From positions 2,852,001 to 2,916,000 of the forward strand of contig NZ_JAKZBV010000001.1 of NCBI RefSeq assembly GCF_022539255.1: DNA of 64,000 bases, given 5' to 3'. Origin of the DNA: Sinomonas terrae. Lineage in GTDB: Bacteria > Actinomycetota > Actinomycetes > Actinomycetales > Micrococcaceae. Numbering within the stretch: position 1 is the first letter of the stretch; every line of letters starts with the position of its first letter. The position numbers and the translations under genes were made by a program. Below, piece after piece: positions 17,253-25,859 of the stretch. The notes beneath the pieces are model-generated. The model was not told where the DNA came from, did not search any database, and was given only the letters and a program-made list of their open reading frames with translations.

Positions 17253-18227
17253 ATGACAGCGACCGGTGTGCCCGCGGACCTCGTCTCGAGGTACTCCCGC
17301 ACGCCCACCGGCCGAGCGTGGCTCGCGTCGCTTCCCGAGCGCCTCGAGAGCGGACTTCGACGCTGGGAGCTGGAGCTGGACCCGGAGGCGGGCCCATGGT
17401 CCGGTTTCGGAGCCCTTGTCGTCGCCGTTCGCCGCGACGGCGAACCGCTGGTCCTCAAACTCCCGTACCCCCATGAGGAAGCCGCTTCCGAGGCCGTCGC
17501 ACTCAGGTTGTGGAGCGGCCGCGGCGCCGTTCGGCTGATTGCGGACGACGGCGACGGGTCCCTCCTGCTCGAACGGCTCGACGCGGGCCGGCGGCTTCAG
17601 GAGGTTCCGTTCCCTGAGGCCTACGCCGTATGGGGCGCCATCATGCGCAAGTTGACGGTCCCTGAGGACGACCGGCCCGACTGGGCGGCACTCGAGCGGC
17701 TCGACGCCCGCGCAGAGCACTGGAGCGACGAGCTGCCCGAGCGCTGGGAACGCCTCGAGCGCCCGTTTCCGCGCTGGCTCCTCGAGGAGGCACTCGATGT
17801 CTGCGCAACTCGAGGCACGGTGGGGCGGCGCGGCGGTCGGGACGTCCTCGTCCATACGGACCTGCACGGCATGAACGTCCTCGGCGATCTGGACGGCGGG
17901 TTCCGCGCCATCGATCCGCAGGCTGCCGTCGGAGAGGCGGAGTTCGCGGTTGCGCCCATGCTGTGGAACCGGCTCCCCGAACTCCGCCGGACGAACTCCG
18001 CGGACGCTCTGCTCGAACGCTGCTGGGAGCTTGCGGCCGCCGCGGGACTCGATGCTGAAGCCGCGCGAGCCTGGGCCGTGCTTCGCGAGGTGGAGAACGC
18101 CCTGTGGTATGCCGCGAAGCCCGGGCACCGCGGCGACCTCGAACGTTCGCTGTGGGTTGCAAGCGCCCTCTGCTCCCGGCTGCTGCCAGGCCTCCCCGCG
18201 GCCTCGGAGCTCAAGCGCCTGAGCTGA
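17253..18227 (+). CDS. APH(6)-like aminoglycoside/hydroxyurea phosphotransferase
   Basis: 324 residues of the protein-kinase-like phosphotransferase fold. ATP-site elements are visible: PLVLKLPYPHEEAASEAVALRLW (Lys and Glu), the catalytic loop VHTDLHGMNVL (HxDLHxxN) at about residues 200-210, and IDPQAAVGE as the metal-binding aspartate. This matches the streptomycin 6-kinase / hydroxyurea phosphotransferase family. Chromosomal members are widespread in soil actinobacteria and often have unknown natural substrates, so resistance activity is not implied. It starts 8 nt after the VIT gene. Confidence 0.88.
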   Translation: MTATGVPADLVSRYSRTPTGRAWLASLPERLESGLRRWELELDPEAGPWSGFGALVVAVRRDGEPLVLKLPYPHEEAASEAVALRLWSGRGAVRLIADDGDGSLLLERLDAGRRLQEVPFPEAYAVWGAIMRKLTVPEDDRPDWAALERLDARAEHWSDELPERWERLERPFPRWLLEEALDVCATRGTVGRRGGRDVLVHTDLHGMNVLGDLDGGFRAIDPQAAVGEAEFAVAPMLWNRLPELRRTNSADALLERCWELAAAAGLDAEAARAWAVLREVENALWYAAKPGHRGDLERSLWVASALCSRLLPGLPAASELKRLS

Positions 18228-18274
18228 GCTGTTCAGGCTGGCCCACTCAGCCCAGCCCAGTCAGCCCAGCCCGT

Positions 18275-19069
18275 TCAGGCGAAGTTCTCGTTCCATACGT
18301 CAATGCCCAATTTCACGGCGAGGGCTGCCACGACGATGAGGAACACCCAGCGGATGAACCGGTTGCCGCGCGCCACCGCCATGCGCGCCCCGACATAGCC
18401 TCCGCACATGTTGGCAGCGCCGACCACGAGCCCGACGCCCCAGAGCAGGGCGCCGCTCGGCGCGAACAGCAGAAGGGCCCCAATGTTCGTGGCCATGTTG
18501 ACGATCTTCGCCTTGGCGCTCGCCTCGAGGAACGCGTATCCCATCCCGGAGACGAGCGCAATGACGAGGAACGAGCCGGTTCCGGGCCCGATGAGCCCGT
18601 CGTAGAAGCCGATGACGAGGCCCAACCCGCAGGCCGCGGCGAAATGCCGGCGCCCTTTGAGCCTGAGCTCGGTGTACTGCCCGAGTTGCGGCCTGAAGAC
18701 GGTGAGGAGCGCGACGGCGATGATCGCGCCCAGGATGATCGGCTTGAACACTCGGGCGGGCAGCAGCGAAGCGAGTTCGGCGCCGCCGAAGGCGCCGGCC
18801 AGAGCCACGAGCGCCATCGGGATGGCGGTGCGCAAGTCGGGGCGCACCCGGCGGGCATACGTCAAGGCGCTTGTGCTGGTGCCGAAGACGGAGCCCATCT
18901 TGTTGGTCGCGAGCGCCTGGACGGGCGTGATTCCGGGCAGCGCGAGCATGGCCGGGAGCTGGATCAGGCCTCCCCCGCCCACGACCGCGTCGACCCAGCC
19001 CGCGGCGAACCCGGCGAGGATGACGAGGACGAGCGTGAGAGGGTTGAGCAGCTCGAAGCCGCTGTGCAC
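18275..19069 (-). CDS. TSUP (TauE/SafE) family permease
   Basis: 264 residues with about eight hydrophobic segments. The paired family motifs are present: GFAAGWVDAVVGGGGLIQLPAML in the first half and GFYDGLIGPGTGSFLVIAL in the second. Members export or import organosulfur compounds, sulfite or sulfoacetate, but the substrate here cannot be read from sequence. It lies 9 nt downstream of proS and is probably transcribed with it, without an evident functional link. Confidence 0.9.
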   Translation of the reverse strand: MHSGFELLNPLTLVLVILAGFAAGWVDAVVGGGGLIQLPAMLALPGITPVQALATNKMGSVFGTSTSALTYARRVRPDLRTAIPMALVALAGAFGGAELASLLPARVFKPIILGAIIAVALLTVFRPQLGQYTELRLKGRRHFAAACGLGLVIGFYDGLIGPGTGSFLVIALVSGMGYAFLEASAKAKIVNMATNIGALLLFAPSGALLWGVGLVVGAANMCGGYVGARMAVARGNRFIRWVFLIVVAALAVKLGIDVWNENFA

Positions 19070-19078
19070 GGACGCGGA

Positions 19079-20893
19079 CTAAGCGTCGTCGCGTACGGCG
19101 CGCACGACGTGGTCGGCGACGTCGGCCACGGGAACGTCCTCAGCCCTGCCGGACCGCCGATCCTTGACCTCGAGCGTGCCGCTCGCGAGGCCCTTGCCCA
19201 CGGCCACGATGGTCGGGACGCCGATGAGCTCGGCATCGCCGAACTTGACGCCCGGCGAAACCTTTGGCCGGTCGTCGAGCATGACGGTCAGCCCGCGGGA
19301 CTCGAGCTCGGCCGCGAGGCGCTCGGCTTCGGCGAAGATCTCCTCGCCCCGGCCGACGGCGACGACGTGGACGTCGGCTGGCGCGACGGCGCGCGGCCAG
19401 ATGAGCCCCCGGTCATCGTGGTTCGACTCGGCGAGGGCCGCGACCGCGCGGGTGACCCCGATGCCGTACGAGCCCATCGTCACCGTGACCTGCTTGCCGT
19501 TGGCATCGAGGACCTTGAGCTCGAGGGCCTCCGCGTACTTGCGGCCGAGCTGGAAGATGTGCCCCATTTCGATCCCGCGGGCGGTCTCAAGCGGGCCCGA
19601 GCCGTCCGGGGACTCGTCGCCCTCGCGCACTTCGGTGCACTCGATGACGCCGTCCCACCCGAAGTCCCGCCCAGCGACGAGGCCGTACACGTGCTTGCCG
19701 GGCTGGTTCGCGCCCGTGATCCAGCGGGTACCGGGGACGACGCGCGGATCCACGAGGTAGAGGAGTCCGGACTTCCCCTCGAGGCCGAGGAGCGCATCCT
19801 CAGTATCGAGGCCAGGGCCAAGATAGCCCTTGACGATGAGGGGCTGCGACTTGAGGTCCTCTTCGTTGGCGGCCTCGAGGCCGATCTCCCCGGCGACGGG
19901 AAGGAAGGCGCCGATGTTCGCTTCGACGCGCTTGAGGTCGACGGCGCGGTCCCCCGGCACGCCGATGACGACGAGCTGCTTCTCCCCCGTCGGGAGCTTG
20001 ACGGTGAGGACGACGTTCTTGAGCGTGTCAGCGGCAGTCCATGCTCGCTCGGCGTTCGGGAAGATGCTCTGCGAGGCAGCGACGAGCGTGTCGATCGTCG
20101 GGGTATCCGGGGTGTCCAAGACCTGCGCAGGGGGCGCATCGGTGTAGTCCACAGCGTCCGGGACGACGGTCGTGACGGCCTCGACGTTGGCCGCGTAGCC
20201 GCCCGCGGAGCGCACGAACGTGTCCTCGCCGATCTCGGTCGGGTGCAGGAACTCCTCGCTCTTCGAGCCTCCCATGGCCCCCGCCGTCGCCTTGACGGGC
20301 ACGATCTCGAGACCGAGCCGCGCGAAGATCCGGAGGTAAGCCTCGCGGTGCGCCGCGTAGCTCGCATCGAGGCCTTCGTCATCGACGTCGAACGAATAGG
20401 AGTCCTTCATGATGAACTCGCGCCCACGGAGGAGACCAGCCCGGGGGCGGGCCTCGTCGCGGTACTTGTTCTGGATCTGATAGAGGCTCAGCGGGAGGTC
20501 CTTGTACGAGGAGTACAGGTCCTTCACGAGGAGCGTGAACATCTCCTCGTGCGTGGGCGCGAGGAGGTAGTCGCCGTCCTTGCGGTCCTTGAGCCTGAAG
20601 ATGCTCTCGCCGTACTCCGTCCAGCGGTTTGTCGCCTCGTAGGGCTCCTTCGGCAGGAGGGCCGGGAAGTGGACCTCCTGAGCACCGATCGCGGACATCT
20701 CCTCACGGATGATCTGCTCGACCTTGTGCAGCACCGCGAGCCCGAGCGGGAGCCATGTATAGATGCCGGGCGCCGCGCGGCGGATGTAGCCGGCACGGAC
20801 GAGCAGCTTGTGGCTGGCCACCTCGGCGTCGGCCGGGTCCTCGCGGAGGGTTCGGAGGAACAGGGTGGAGAGTCGCAGGACCACGTGCGGCAT
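19079..20893 (-). CDS. proS: Prolyl-tRNA synthetase
   Basis: Class II aminoacyl-tRNA synthetase that charges tRNA-Pro; 604 residues. It is the bacterial type with an editing insertion between motifs 2 and 3. Motif 1 is near AAPGIYTWLPLGLAVLHKVEQIIREEM, motif 2 is YRDEARPRAGLLRGREFIMKDSYSF, the YbaK-like insertion covers about residues 225-390 and motif 3 is GSYGIGVTRAVAALAE. The anticodon-binding domain forms the C-terminus. The ATG at 20893 has only a weak ribosome site; GTG three codons later is an alternative. Confidence 0.97.
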   Translation of the reverse strand: MPHVVLRLSTLFLRTLREDPADAEVASHKLLVRAGYIRRAAPGIYTWLPLGLAVLHKVEQIIREEMSAIGAQEVHFPALLPKEPYEATNRWTEYGESIFRLKDRKDGDYLLAPTHEEMFTLLVKDLYSSYKDLPLSLYQIQNKYRDEARPRAGLLRGREFIMKDSYSFDVDDEGLDASYAAHREAYLRIFARLGLEIVPVKATAGAMGGSKSEEFLHPTEIGEDTFVRSAGGYAANVEAVTTVVPDAVDYTDAPPAQVLDTPDTPTIDTLVAASQSIFPNAERAWTAADTLKNVVLTVKLPTGEKQLVVIGVPGDRAVDLKRVEANIGAFLPVAGEIGLEAANEEDLKSQPLIVKGYLGPGLDTEDALLGLEGKSGLLYLVDPRVVPGTRWITGANQPGKHVYGLVAGRDFGWDGVIECTEVREGDESPDGSGPLETARGIEMGHIFQLGRKYAEALELKVLDANGKQVTVTMGSYGIGVTRAVAALAESNHDDRGLIWPRAVAPADVHVVAVGRGEEIFAEAERLAAELESRGLTVMLDDRPKVSPGVKFGDAELIGVPTIVAVGKGLASGTLEVKDRRSGRAEDVPVADVADHVVRAVRDDA

Positions 20894-20938
20894 CCGTTCT
20901 GACTGTGAGCTCGACTGGCTCGAGGTGGGAAAGGTCAG

Positions 20939-23584
20939 CTACCAATGTAGCCCAGTCGTGACGCTGAATATGCCCTCAGCGCCCCGTTCGGCGTCCACCA
21001 TGTAGTGGGTCACGAAGGGATAGTGCCCCGCCTCCGGGAAAGTGAGGTCCACATAGCCGCCCTGCCCCGGTGCGAGGTCCATTGCCTGTGAGGCGCCCGA
21101 CCCGGGAGCGAGCCTGAAGGCTCCCTCGGCCCAGACTGTGGTGAACTGACCGCCCACGACGTGGAACGACGTCGGCCGGTCGGGCCCCGCGTCGAGGACC
21201 CAGACGCGGATCGGCTGGCCCGCCTCGGCCTGAATCGGCGCCTGCTTGTACTGGTCTGCGTAGCCGTTGAAGACGACAGCATCTGGCTTCTCCGCCGCGA
21301 TCTTCGCGGGATCCGCCGAACCCGGCTGCCCGCCTGAGCCGTCGGTTGGCTGGCCGTAGTAGAGCTCGCTCTGGACGAGGACGAACTGCTGTGCAACCGG
21401 CGGGGCGTCGGGCGGGTCGATGACGACGGCGCCGAACATCCCGTTCGCGATGTGCAGCGACATCGGCATGGTGTCGCAGTGATAGAGCCAGATCCCGGGC
21501 GCGGTGGCCGTGAACGCGTAGGTGCCGGTGTTCCCCGGGGCGATGGTGCTCATGGGTCCGTCCGGCGCGAGCGATCCGGCGTGGAAGTCGATCGAATGGC
21601 CCATCGACGCGTGGTTGACGAGCGTGATCTCGAACCGATCTCCCACGTGCCCGTGAAGAATCGGGCCCGGGGCCGTGCCGTTGTAGGTCCAGAAGTCCTG
21701 CGTCACTCCGGGAGCGACGGCCCGCACGGTGTCCTGCACGGTGAGGGTGATCCGGTGCACCGTCCCTGGAAGGGCCGGCGGCAGCGCGGCGGGGTAGGGC
21801 GTGAAGGGTTGAGCGGCCTCGTTGATAGCCGGGTTGGCAGCCGGGGCCTCCCCCACATTGATCCTGAACGTCATGCCCATCTCCTTGTGCCCGACGACGG
21901 AGCACCACCCGTCGAGCCCTGTTGAGATGATTCCCGCATCGAAGTCGCTCGTCCCCTCCGGAGCCACGCGCTCGGAAGCCTTGCCATTGGCAAGGGTGAG
22001 ATCGTGCGGGGTCGGGTCCAGATTGTGCAGATGCACGACGAGATGCTCTCCCGCCTGAACCGTGACGGATGCGGGGCTGAAGTGCATCCCGGACATCGTC
22101 ACGTTCACAGTCGTCGTGTGCCCCGTCGGCTTCACCGACACATTGCCGGACGAAGCGCCTCCGCCACCCTCGGCGATGGACACAGCGGATGGATCCGCCG
22201 CGACTCCCGCCACCACAGCCGCGAGCAGGAGCGCGAGCCCGATCGCCCCCGAGCCGTACCGGGTCCGCGCCTCCATCGCAGCGGTTGGCTTACTGGGCGC
22301 CTTGCCACCTCGCGCTGTCCTCTCACCTGCTGTCAGCTCCCCGGCTGTCCGTTCCGCTGCTGTCAGCTCCGCTGCTGTCCGCTCCGCTGCTCGCACGACG
22401 AGCCACAGGGCCTTGACGACGAGCCAGAGGAACGCGCACAGCGCGATGAGGCCGACGGCCGCTGCGGCGACGCGCACAGTGCTGGGTACGGGAAGGACAT
22501 AGAGGAGGACCGCGCCGTTGGCGGCCACCACCCGGAACCAAGCTGCGCCGTCGAGTGCCTCGGTCCGGAGCCGCACCGCCGCCGGGCCACCGCCGAGCAC
22601 GACCGGCAGGAGGTAGGCCAGCGCGCCGAGGAGCACCTGCGCGGCGAATCCGGCGACGAGCACTGGCGTCAGCTCACCGAGCGCCCCATGCAGCGCCATC
22701 CAGTCGGGCTCGGTCACGCAGAGCACGAGGAGCCGGACGAGGGCGACGACGAGCCAGAGGATGGATGCCATGGCGCTGAGCGGCGCGAAATGCACAGGAG
22801 CCTTGCGAACCACCGTGCGAACGAGCGGGCCCGACGAAACGACGACCCCCGCAAGGTAGGCTCCGATGCCGAGAGCCGTAAGCCACTGTTCCCCGGCGAG
22901 CGCGCCAGCCGCAGCCGCCAGGACCCCAGCGAGGAGCAGCCAGAGCGCACGGCGCGAGGTGGGCTCCGCGGCGTCGTCTGCGCGGGTCCGCAGCATCGTG
23001 GGTAGGAGCGTCACAAGAGTTCCCAGCACAGCGAGTCCCACCCAGCCCAAGACATTGAGCGACTCGTGGGCCACGAGGATGCGGGCGTGCAGCTCCCCCG
23101 GCGCGCCGTCGTCCATCGATGCGAGTGCGGCGCCGGCCGCGGCTCCGAACGGGAGCAGCGCGCACGAGGCGAGGTAGTACCGCACGGTCGAGGCAAAGCG
23201 GGAGGGCAGGGCGCGGCGTGCGCGGCCCAGGATCGCGGCGCCGTGCCAGGCCGAGGCGCCCCCGACGGCGGCCGCTCCCCCGACGGTGAGCGGCCAGACC
23301 GCCAGGACGACACCGGCCATCGCGGCGGCCGAGCCTGCGTTCAACAGTATGAGCCGGGCCGCGAGAGGGCGCCGTGAACGAACCGGCAGCCTCAGCAAGG
23401 CCTCCGAGAAGTGCCAGCTGTAGACCATGATCGCGTTCGTCACGGCGCCTAGGACCGTCAGGTGCACAAGGAGCCAAGCGGACCCGGGAAATTGGCGATG
23501 CGCGAGGGAGAGAACGACGACGGCGCCGAGCCAGCCGAGTGTCGGGAGGTTGGCCCAGCGGTGCCAGACGGCGCGCCCGGTCAT
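20939..23584 (-). CDS. Membrane-anchored NirK-like multicopper protein (polytopic domain + cupredoxin + NirK domains)
   Basis: 881 residues in three parts. Residues 1-400 form a polytopic membrane domain with about eleven helices (including HLTVLGAVTNAIMVYSWHFSEALL). A low-complexity loop with repeated ERTAAELTA-type units and another helix follow. A cupredoxin domain (about 490-580) has type 1 copper ligands His in PHDLTL and Cys/His/Met in WCSVVGHKEMGM. Residues 610-881 form a two-domain nitrite reductase-like module. Its type 1/type 2 ligand set is complete: GHSIDFH, WLYHCD, LHIANGM and SFHVVGG. Nitrite reduction to NO is therefore plausible, though relatives are often labelled only as multicopper oxidases. 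The start overlaps the stop of the NnrS-like gene by 4 nt. Confidence 0.88.
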   Translation of the reverse strand: MTGRAVWHRWANLPTLGWLGAVVVLSLAHRQFPGSAWLLVHLTVLGAVTNAIMVYSWHFSEALLRLPVRSRRPLAARLILLNAGSAAAMAGVVLAVWPLTVGGAAAVGGASAWHGAAILGRARRALPSRFASTVRYYLASCALLPFGAAAGAALASMDDGAPGELHARILVAHESLNVLGWVGLAVLGTLVTLLPTMLRTRADDAAEPTSRRALWLLLAGVLAAAAGALAGEQWLTALGIGAYLAGVVVSSGPLVRTVVRKAPVHFAPLSAMASILWLVVALVRLLVLCVTEPDWMALHGALGELTPVLVAGFAAQVLLGALAYLLPVVLGGGPAAVRLRTEALDGAAWFRVVAANGAVLLYVLPVPSTVRVAAAAVGLIALCAFLWLVVKALWLVVRAAERTAAELTAAERTAGELTAGERTARGGKAPSKPTAAMEARTRYGSGAIGLALLLAAVVAGVAADPSAVSIAEGGGGASSGNVSVKPTGHTTTVNVTMSGMHFSPASVTVQAGEHLVVHLHNLDPTPHDLTLANGKASERVAPEGTSDFDAGIISTGLDGWCSVVGHKEMGMTFRINVGEAPAANPAINEAAQPFTPYPAALPPALPGTVHRITLTVQDTVRAVAPGVTQDFWTYNGTAPGPILHGHVGDRFEITLVNHASMGHSIDFHAGSLAPDGPMSTIAPGNTGTYAFTATAPGIWLYHCDTMPMSLHIANGMFGAVVIDPPDAPPVAQQFVLVQSELYYGQPTDGSGGQPGSADPAKIAAEKPDAVVFNGYADQYKQAPIQAEAGQPIRVWVLDAGPDRPTSFHVVGGQFTTVWAEGAFRLAPGSGASQAMDLAPGQGGYVDLTFPEAGHYPFVTHYMVDAERGAEGIFSVTTGLHW

Positions 23585-24660
23585 GCTCGCCCCCTGATGC
23601 CGGACCACAGCGCAACGGCAAGGAACGTCAGGACGGCGACCACGTTGCCCACGCCCCCGACCTGCCACGCCAATGACGATCCGCGCGCGTCACCGAACAC
23701 GAGCCGTATCAGCAGCGTCGCATGAAGGAGGACCGCCGGAATCCACATGGCGCGTGAGTATGGGAGGGGCCGCCGTAGGACGGCGGGGAGGATGACCGGC
23801 GCGTGCGCCATGATCATCGACATCACGAAACCGAGGAAGACTGCGTGGAGGGCCGCGTCGTAAGCAGCGTCCTTCGGCGCACCCGGGACGAGCAGATACA
23901 CCCCGCCCGCCACAATGAGCCACGCGTAGCCCGCGAGGAGGCAGGCGGCCACGAAGCGTGGGAGGCGGGTCGAACGCAGCGTGGCCCGCGCGACGTCGTA
24001 CCGGAAGAGCCATCCTGCAAGGGCCAAGATCGCGAATCCCAGGATCGGGTAGCCCACGCCGGGCCACAGGAGCGTGGCTGCGCACGCCACGAGGAGCGCT
24101 GCCGAGATGGCGAGCAGGAGCGGCTCGGGCCAATCCCCGCGGATGCGGAGGCGTGCGAGCTCGAGGCGTTCGCCCCCAATCGTCAGGAGCATGAACACCG
24201 CGAGCCAGGGCACCACGGGATCTGTCGGCAGACCGCTTGCCAGCAGGCCTGCGGCGCAGGCCCCCGCCACCGTGCCGAGGGCTTGGACGAGGACGGCGGG
24301 GTCTCGCTGCCGGCGCCACAGCGGGACGTAGACGAGGACGAAGACGAGGGCCCCCGCGAGGACGACGGCGCGACCGGCCGCCGCCGTCGCCGGGGCGAGT
24401 TGCGCGAGACTCCCCAGGGCGAGCAGCGCGGGGGCGGCGTACCCCCACGGGCGCCGGAGGGCTACGGCGCGTTCGAGGGCGATGAGTGTCCCGACGAACC
24501 CGAGCGTCATGAGTTCCCCGTGGGTTGCCGGGAGGTCCGGAACGGTGGTCACGGTAACGGGTGCCGGGATCCGGAGCAGGGTGAGCGCAGCGTCGAGTCC
24601 CGTCAGCAGTGCGGCTGCCCCGAGGACGAGGAAGACCATGCGGGGCCAGACGCGGGTCAT
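23581..24660 (-). CDS. NnrS-like polytopic membrane protein
   Basis: 359 residues with about ten to twelve hydrophobic helices and very little soluble sequence. Conserved-looking histidines lie in helices (LPATHGELMTLGFVGTLIALERA; LHAVFLGFVMSMIMAHAPVILPAVL), a pattern seen in NnrS/haem-copper-type membrane proteins associated with nitric oxide metabolism. Family assignment is by resemblance, not proof. The gene overlaps its neighbours on both sides by 4 nt (regulator upstream, NirK-like downstream), giving a tight three-gene operon. Confidence 0.75.
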   Translation of the reverse strand: MTRVWPRMVFLVLGAAALLTGLDAALTLLRIPAPVTVTTVPDLPATHGELMTLGFVGTLIALERAVALRRPWGYAAPALLALGSLAQLAPATAAAGRAVVLAGALVFVLVYVPLWRRQRDPAVLVQALGTVAGACAAGLLASGLPTDPVVPWLAVFMLLTIGGERLELARLRIRGDWPEPLLLAISAALLVACAATLLWPGVGYPILGFAILALAGWLFRYDVARATLRSTRLPRFVAACLLAGYAWLIVAGGVYLLVPGAPKDAAYDAALHAVFLGFVMSMIMAHAPVILPAVLRRPLPYSRAMWIPAVLLHATLLIRLVFGDARGSSLAWQVGGVGNVVAVLTFLAVALWSGIRGRA

Positions 24661-25331
24661 GGAAGCCTCAGAAGGCACGCGCCGGGCTCTGCGAACGGTT
24701 CGAGTTGGGAAGGCAGTTCGCCGTGGCCGAGCAGCCGAAGCGCTTCCTCGACGAGCCCGGCGTGAACGGCGCAGACGACGTCGGAGTGCACGCGGGCCGC
24801 TGCGAGCAAGGGGCACGTCACAAGGCGAACGGCGTCGCCGGACGCGGGGGCCTCCACGCCGAACCCGAGGCCTTCGAGTTCGGCGACCACTCGCCGTCGT
24901 GCGTCGCGCGCCGGGACCCGCTCAGCGGATGGTCCGAGCGTGCCGCGAGCCCAGCGCGCCCCGGCGTCCTTCCCTGCCGCGACCGGATCTGGAGCGAGGC
25001 GTGCAATCTCCCCTGCGAGAGTGGCGGCGAGGGCCGCGTACGGCGCGGAGGCCTCAGGTGCCTCGGCCGCGCGGTAGAGCTTTGCAGGCCTACCGCGTCG
25101 CGTCGTGGTCGCGGGGGCGTGGGTCGCTAGGCCCTCCAGCACGAGCGCTTCGAGGTGCTCGCGCACCGTGTTCGAGTGTTGGCCGGTCTCCCGGGCGAGC
25201 TCGTCGACAGTGCACGGCACGCGTCTCGACCTCAGCAGGTCCAGAACGGCTGCCCGTGCTGTCGAGAGGGGACGGGCAGGCGTCGGCGCCGCCGGCGCTG
25301 GCCCGAGAGGATCGGCCTCACTATTTTTCAC
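24657..25331 (-). CDS. HTH regulator with probable Fe-S cysteine site (COG2345/SufR-like)
   Basis: 224 residues. A winged helix-turn-helix lies near residues 25-85 (ARAAVLDLLRSRRVPCTVDELARETGQHSNTVREHLEALVLEGL). The C-terminal part carries TCPLLAAARVHSDVVCAVHAGLVEEAL, the Cys-x12-Cys-x2-His style segment of SufR-type regulators that hold an iron-sulfur cluster. An Fe-S sensor would suit NO or redox control of the downstream NirK/NnrS-like genes. The GTG start at 25331 lies 4 bp from the dyad at 25336-25349; longer frames run antisense over the divergent DUF2249 gene and are rejected. Confidence 0.85.
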   Translation of the reverse strand: MKNSEADPLGPAPAAPTPARPLSTARAAVLDLLRSRRVPCTVDELARETGQHSNTVREHLEALVLEGLATHAPATTTRRGRPAKLYRAAEAPEASAPYAALAATLAGEIARLAPDPVAAGKDAGARWARGTLGPSAERVPARDARRRVVAELEGLGFGVEAPASGDAVRLVTCPLLAAARVHSDVVCAVHAGLVEEALRLLGHGELPSQLEPFAEPGACLLRLP

Positions 25332-25335
25332 GGAA

Positions 25336-25349
25336 TTTATTGTAGTAAA
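25336..25349. promoter_or_regulatory. Candidate operator between the SufR-like regulator and DUF2249 gene
   Basis: TTTATTGTAGTAAA is an imperfect dyad (TTTA-n-T-nn-A-n-TAAA) in a conspicuously AT-rich 40 bp between two divergent genes. It lies 4 bp from one start and 9 bp from the other. A site for the adjacent regulator is the simplest reading. Both transcripts would be leaderless or have very short leaders. Confidence 0.5.
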
Positions 25350-25358
25350 GTTTCGGGC

Positions 25359-25724
25359 ATGGACATCTCCCCCACTCCCTCCTCCCGCCTGCTGCCCATC
25401 CTCGGACAGTCGCCCGAGATCGATGCGGCCGCCCCTGTACACGAGCACGGCCATGAGCACGGCCATGCCTGCGCCTGCGGCGAGAGCGACCCGGACGGCT
25501 ACCCGGAACTCGATGCGCGCCTCATCCCCCACGCGATCCGCCACGCCACGATCTTCGGGGCCCTCGACTCCCTGACGCCCGGGAAGGGCCTCGTCATCAC
25601 GGCCAACCACAATCCGCTGCCGCTGCTCGCTCAGGCCAAGCAGCGCTACCCGGAGGGAGCCTTCGAGGTGAAGTACCTCGCCGAGGGCCCCGAGGAATGG
25701 ATGCTGCTCTTCGAGCGCCACTGA
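25359..25724 (+). CDS. DUF2249 domain protein with His-rich linker
   Basis: 121 residues. The C-terminal 75 residues are a DUF2249 domain (DARLIPHAIRHATIFGALDSL, then KGLVITANHNPLPLLAQAKQRYPEGAFEV and EWMLLFER), a TusA-like small fold. The N-terminal linker holds HEHGHEHGHACACGE, a likely metal-binding stretch of five His and two Cys. DUF2249 proteins are frequently encoded with denitrification and NO-response genes, which matches the divergent NirK-like operon. The ATG at 25359 is preceded only by TTTCGGGC, so translation may be weakly initiated. Confidence 0.88.
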   Translation: MDISPTPSSRLLPILGQSPEIDAAAPVHEHGHEHGHACACGESDPDGYPELDARLIPHAIRHATIFGALDSLTPGKGLVITANHNPLPLLAQAKQRYPEGAFEVKYLAEGPEEWMLLFERH

Positions 25725-25736
25725 GACGCGCGCTGT

Positions 25737-25770
25737 TCGAAAGTCGGCATTGATCGAAAGTCGGCATTGA
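25737..25770. repeat. Perfect tandem duplication of 17 bp
   Basis: TCGAAAGTCGGCATTGA occurs at 25737-25753 and directly again at 25754-25770. The second copy contributes the first four bases of the TTGACG element used by the ABC exporter promoter. It may therefore have created or doubled part of the promoter. Confidence 0.9.
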
Positions 25771-25795
25771 CGGGCTCCCGGGTCGGACCTAGCCT
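25767..25795 (+). promoter_or_regulatory. Sigma-70-type promoter of the ABC exporter operon
   Basis: TTGACG (25767-25772), exactly 17 bp, then TAGCCT (25790-25795). The predicted start of transcription falls inside the palindromic operator at 25798-25830, the arrangement expected for a repressor-controlled promoter. Confidence 0.6.
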
Positions 25796-25797
25796 CT

Positions 25798-25830
25798 ATT
25801 CATCAGCTGATGATTCATCGACTGATGAAT
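25798..25830. promoter_or_regulatory. Double palindromic operator for the TetR repressor
   Basis: TCATCAGCTGATGA (25800-25813) is a perfect 14-bp palindrome. ATTCATC (25813-25819) and GATGAAT (25824-25830) form a second palindrome right beside it. The whole element is bounded by ATTCATCA and TGATGAAT. It lies between the -10 box and the start of the ABC ATPase gene, whose operon ends with a TetR gene. Confidence 0.7.
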
Positions 25831-25859
25831 TAATAGCCTTCCGACGCCGGGAGCCCGCC

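Noticed and set aside
18104..20902. Plus-strand frame of 932 codons
   Set aside because: Antisense to the TSUP permease and proS genes, with low-complexity charged composition and no domain.
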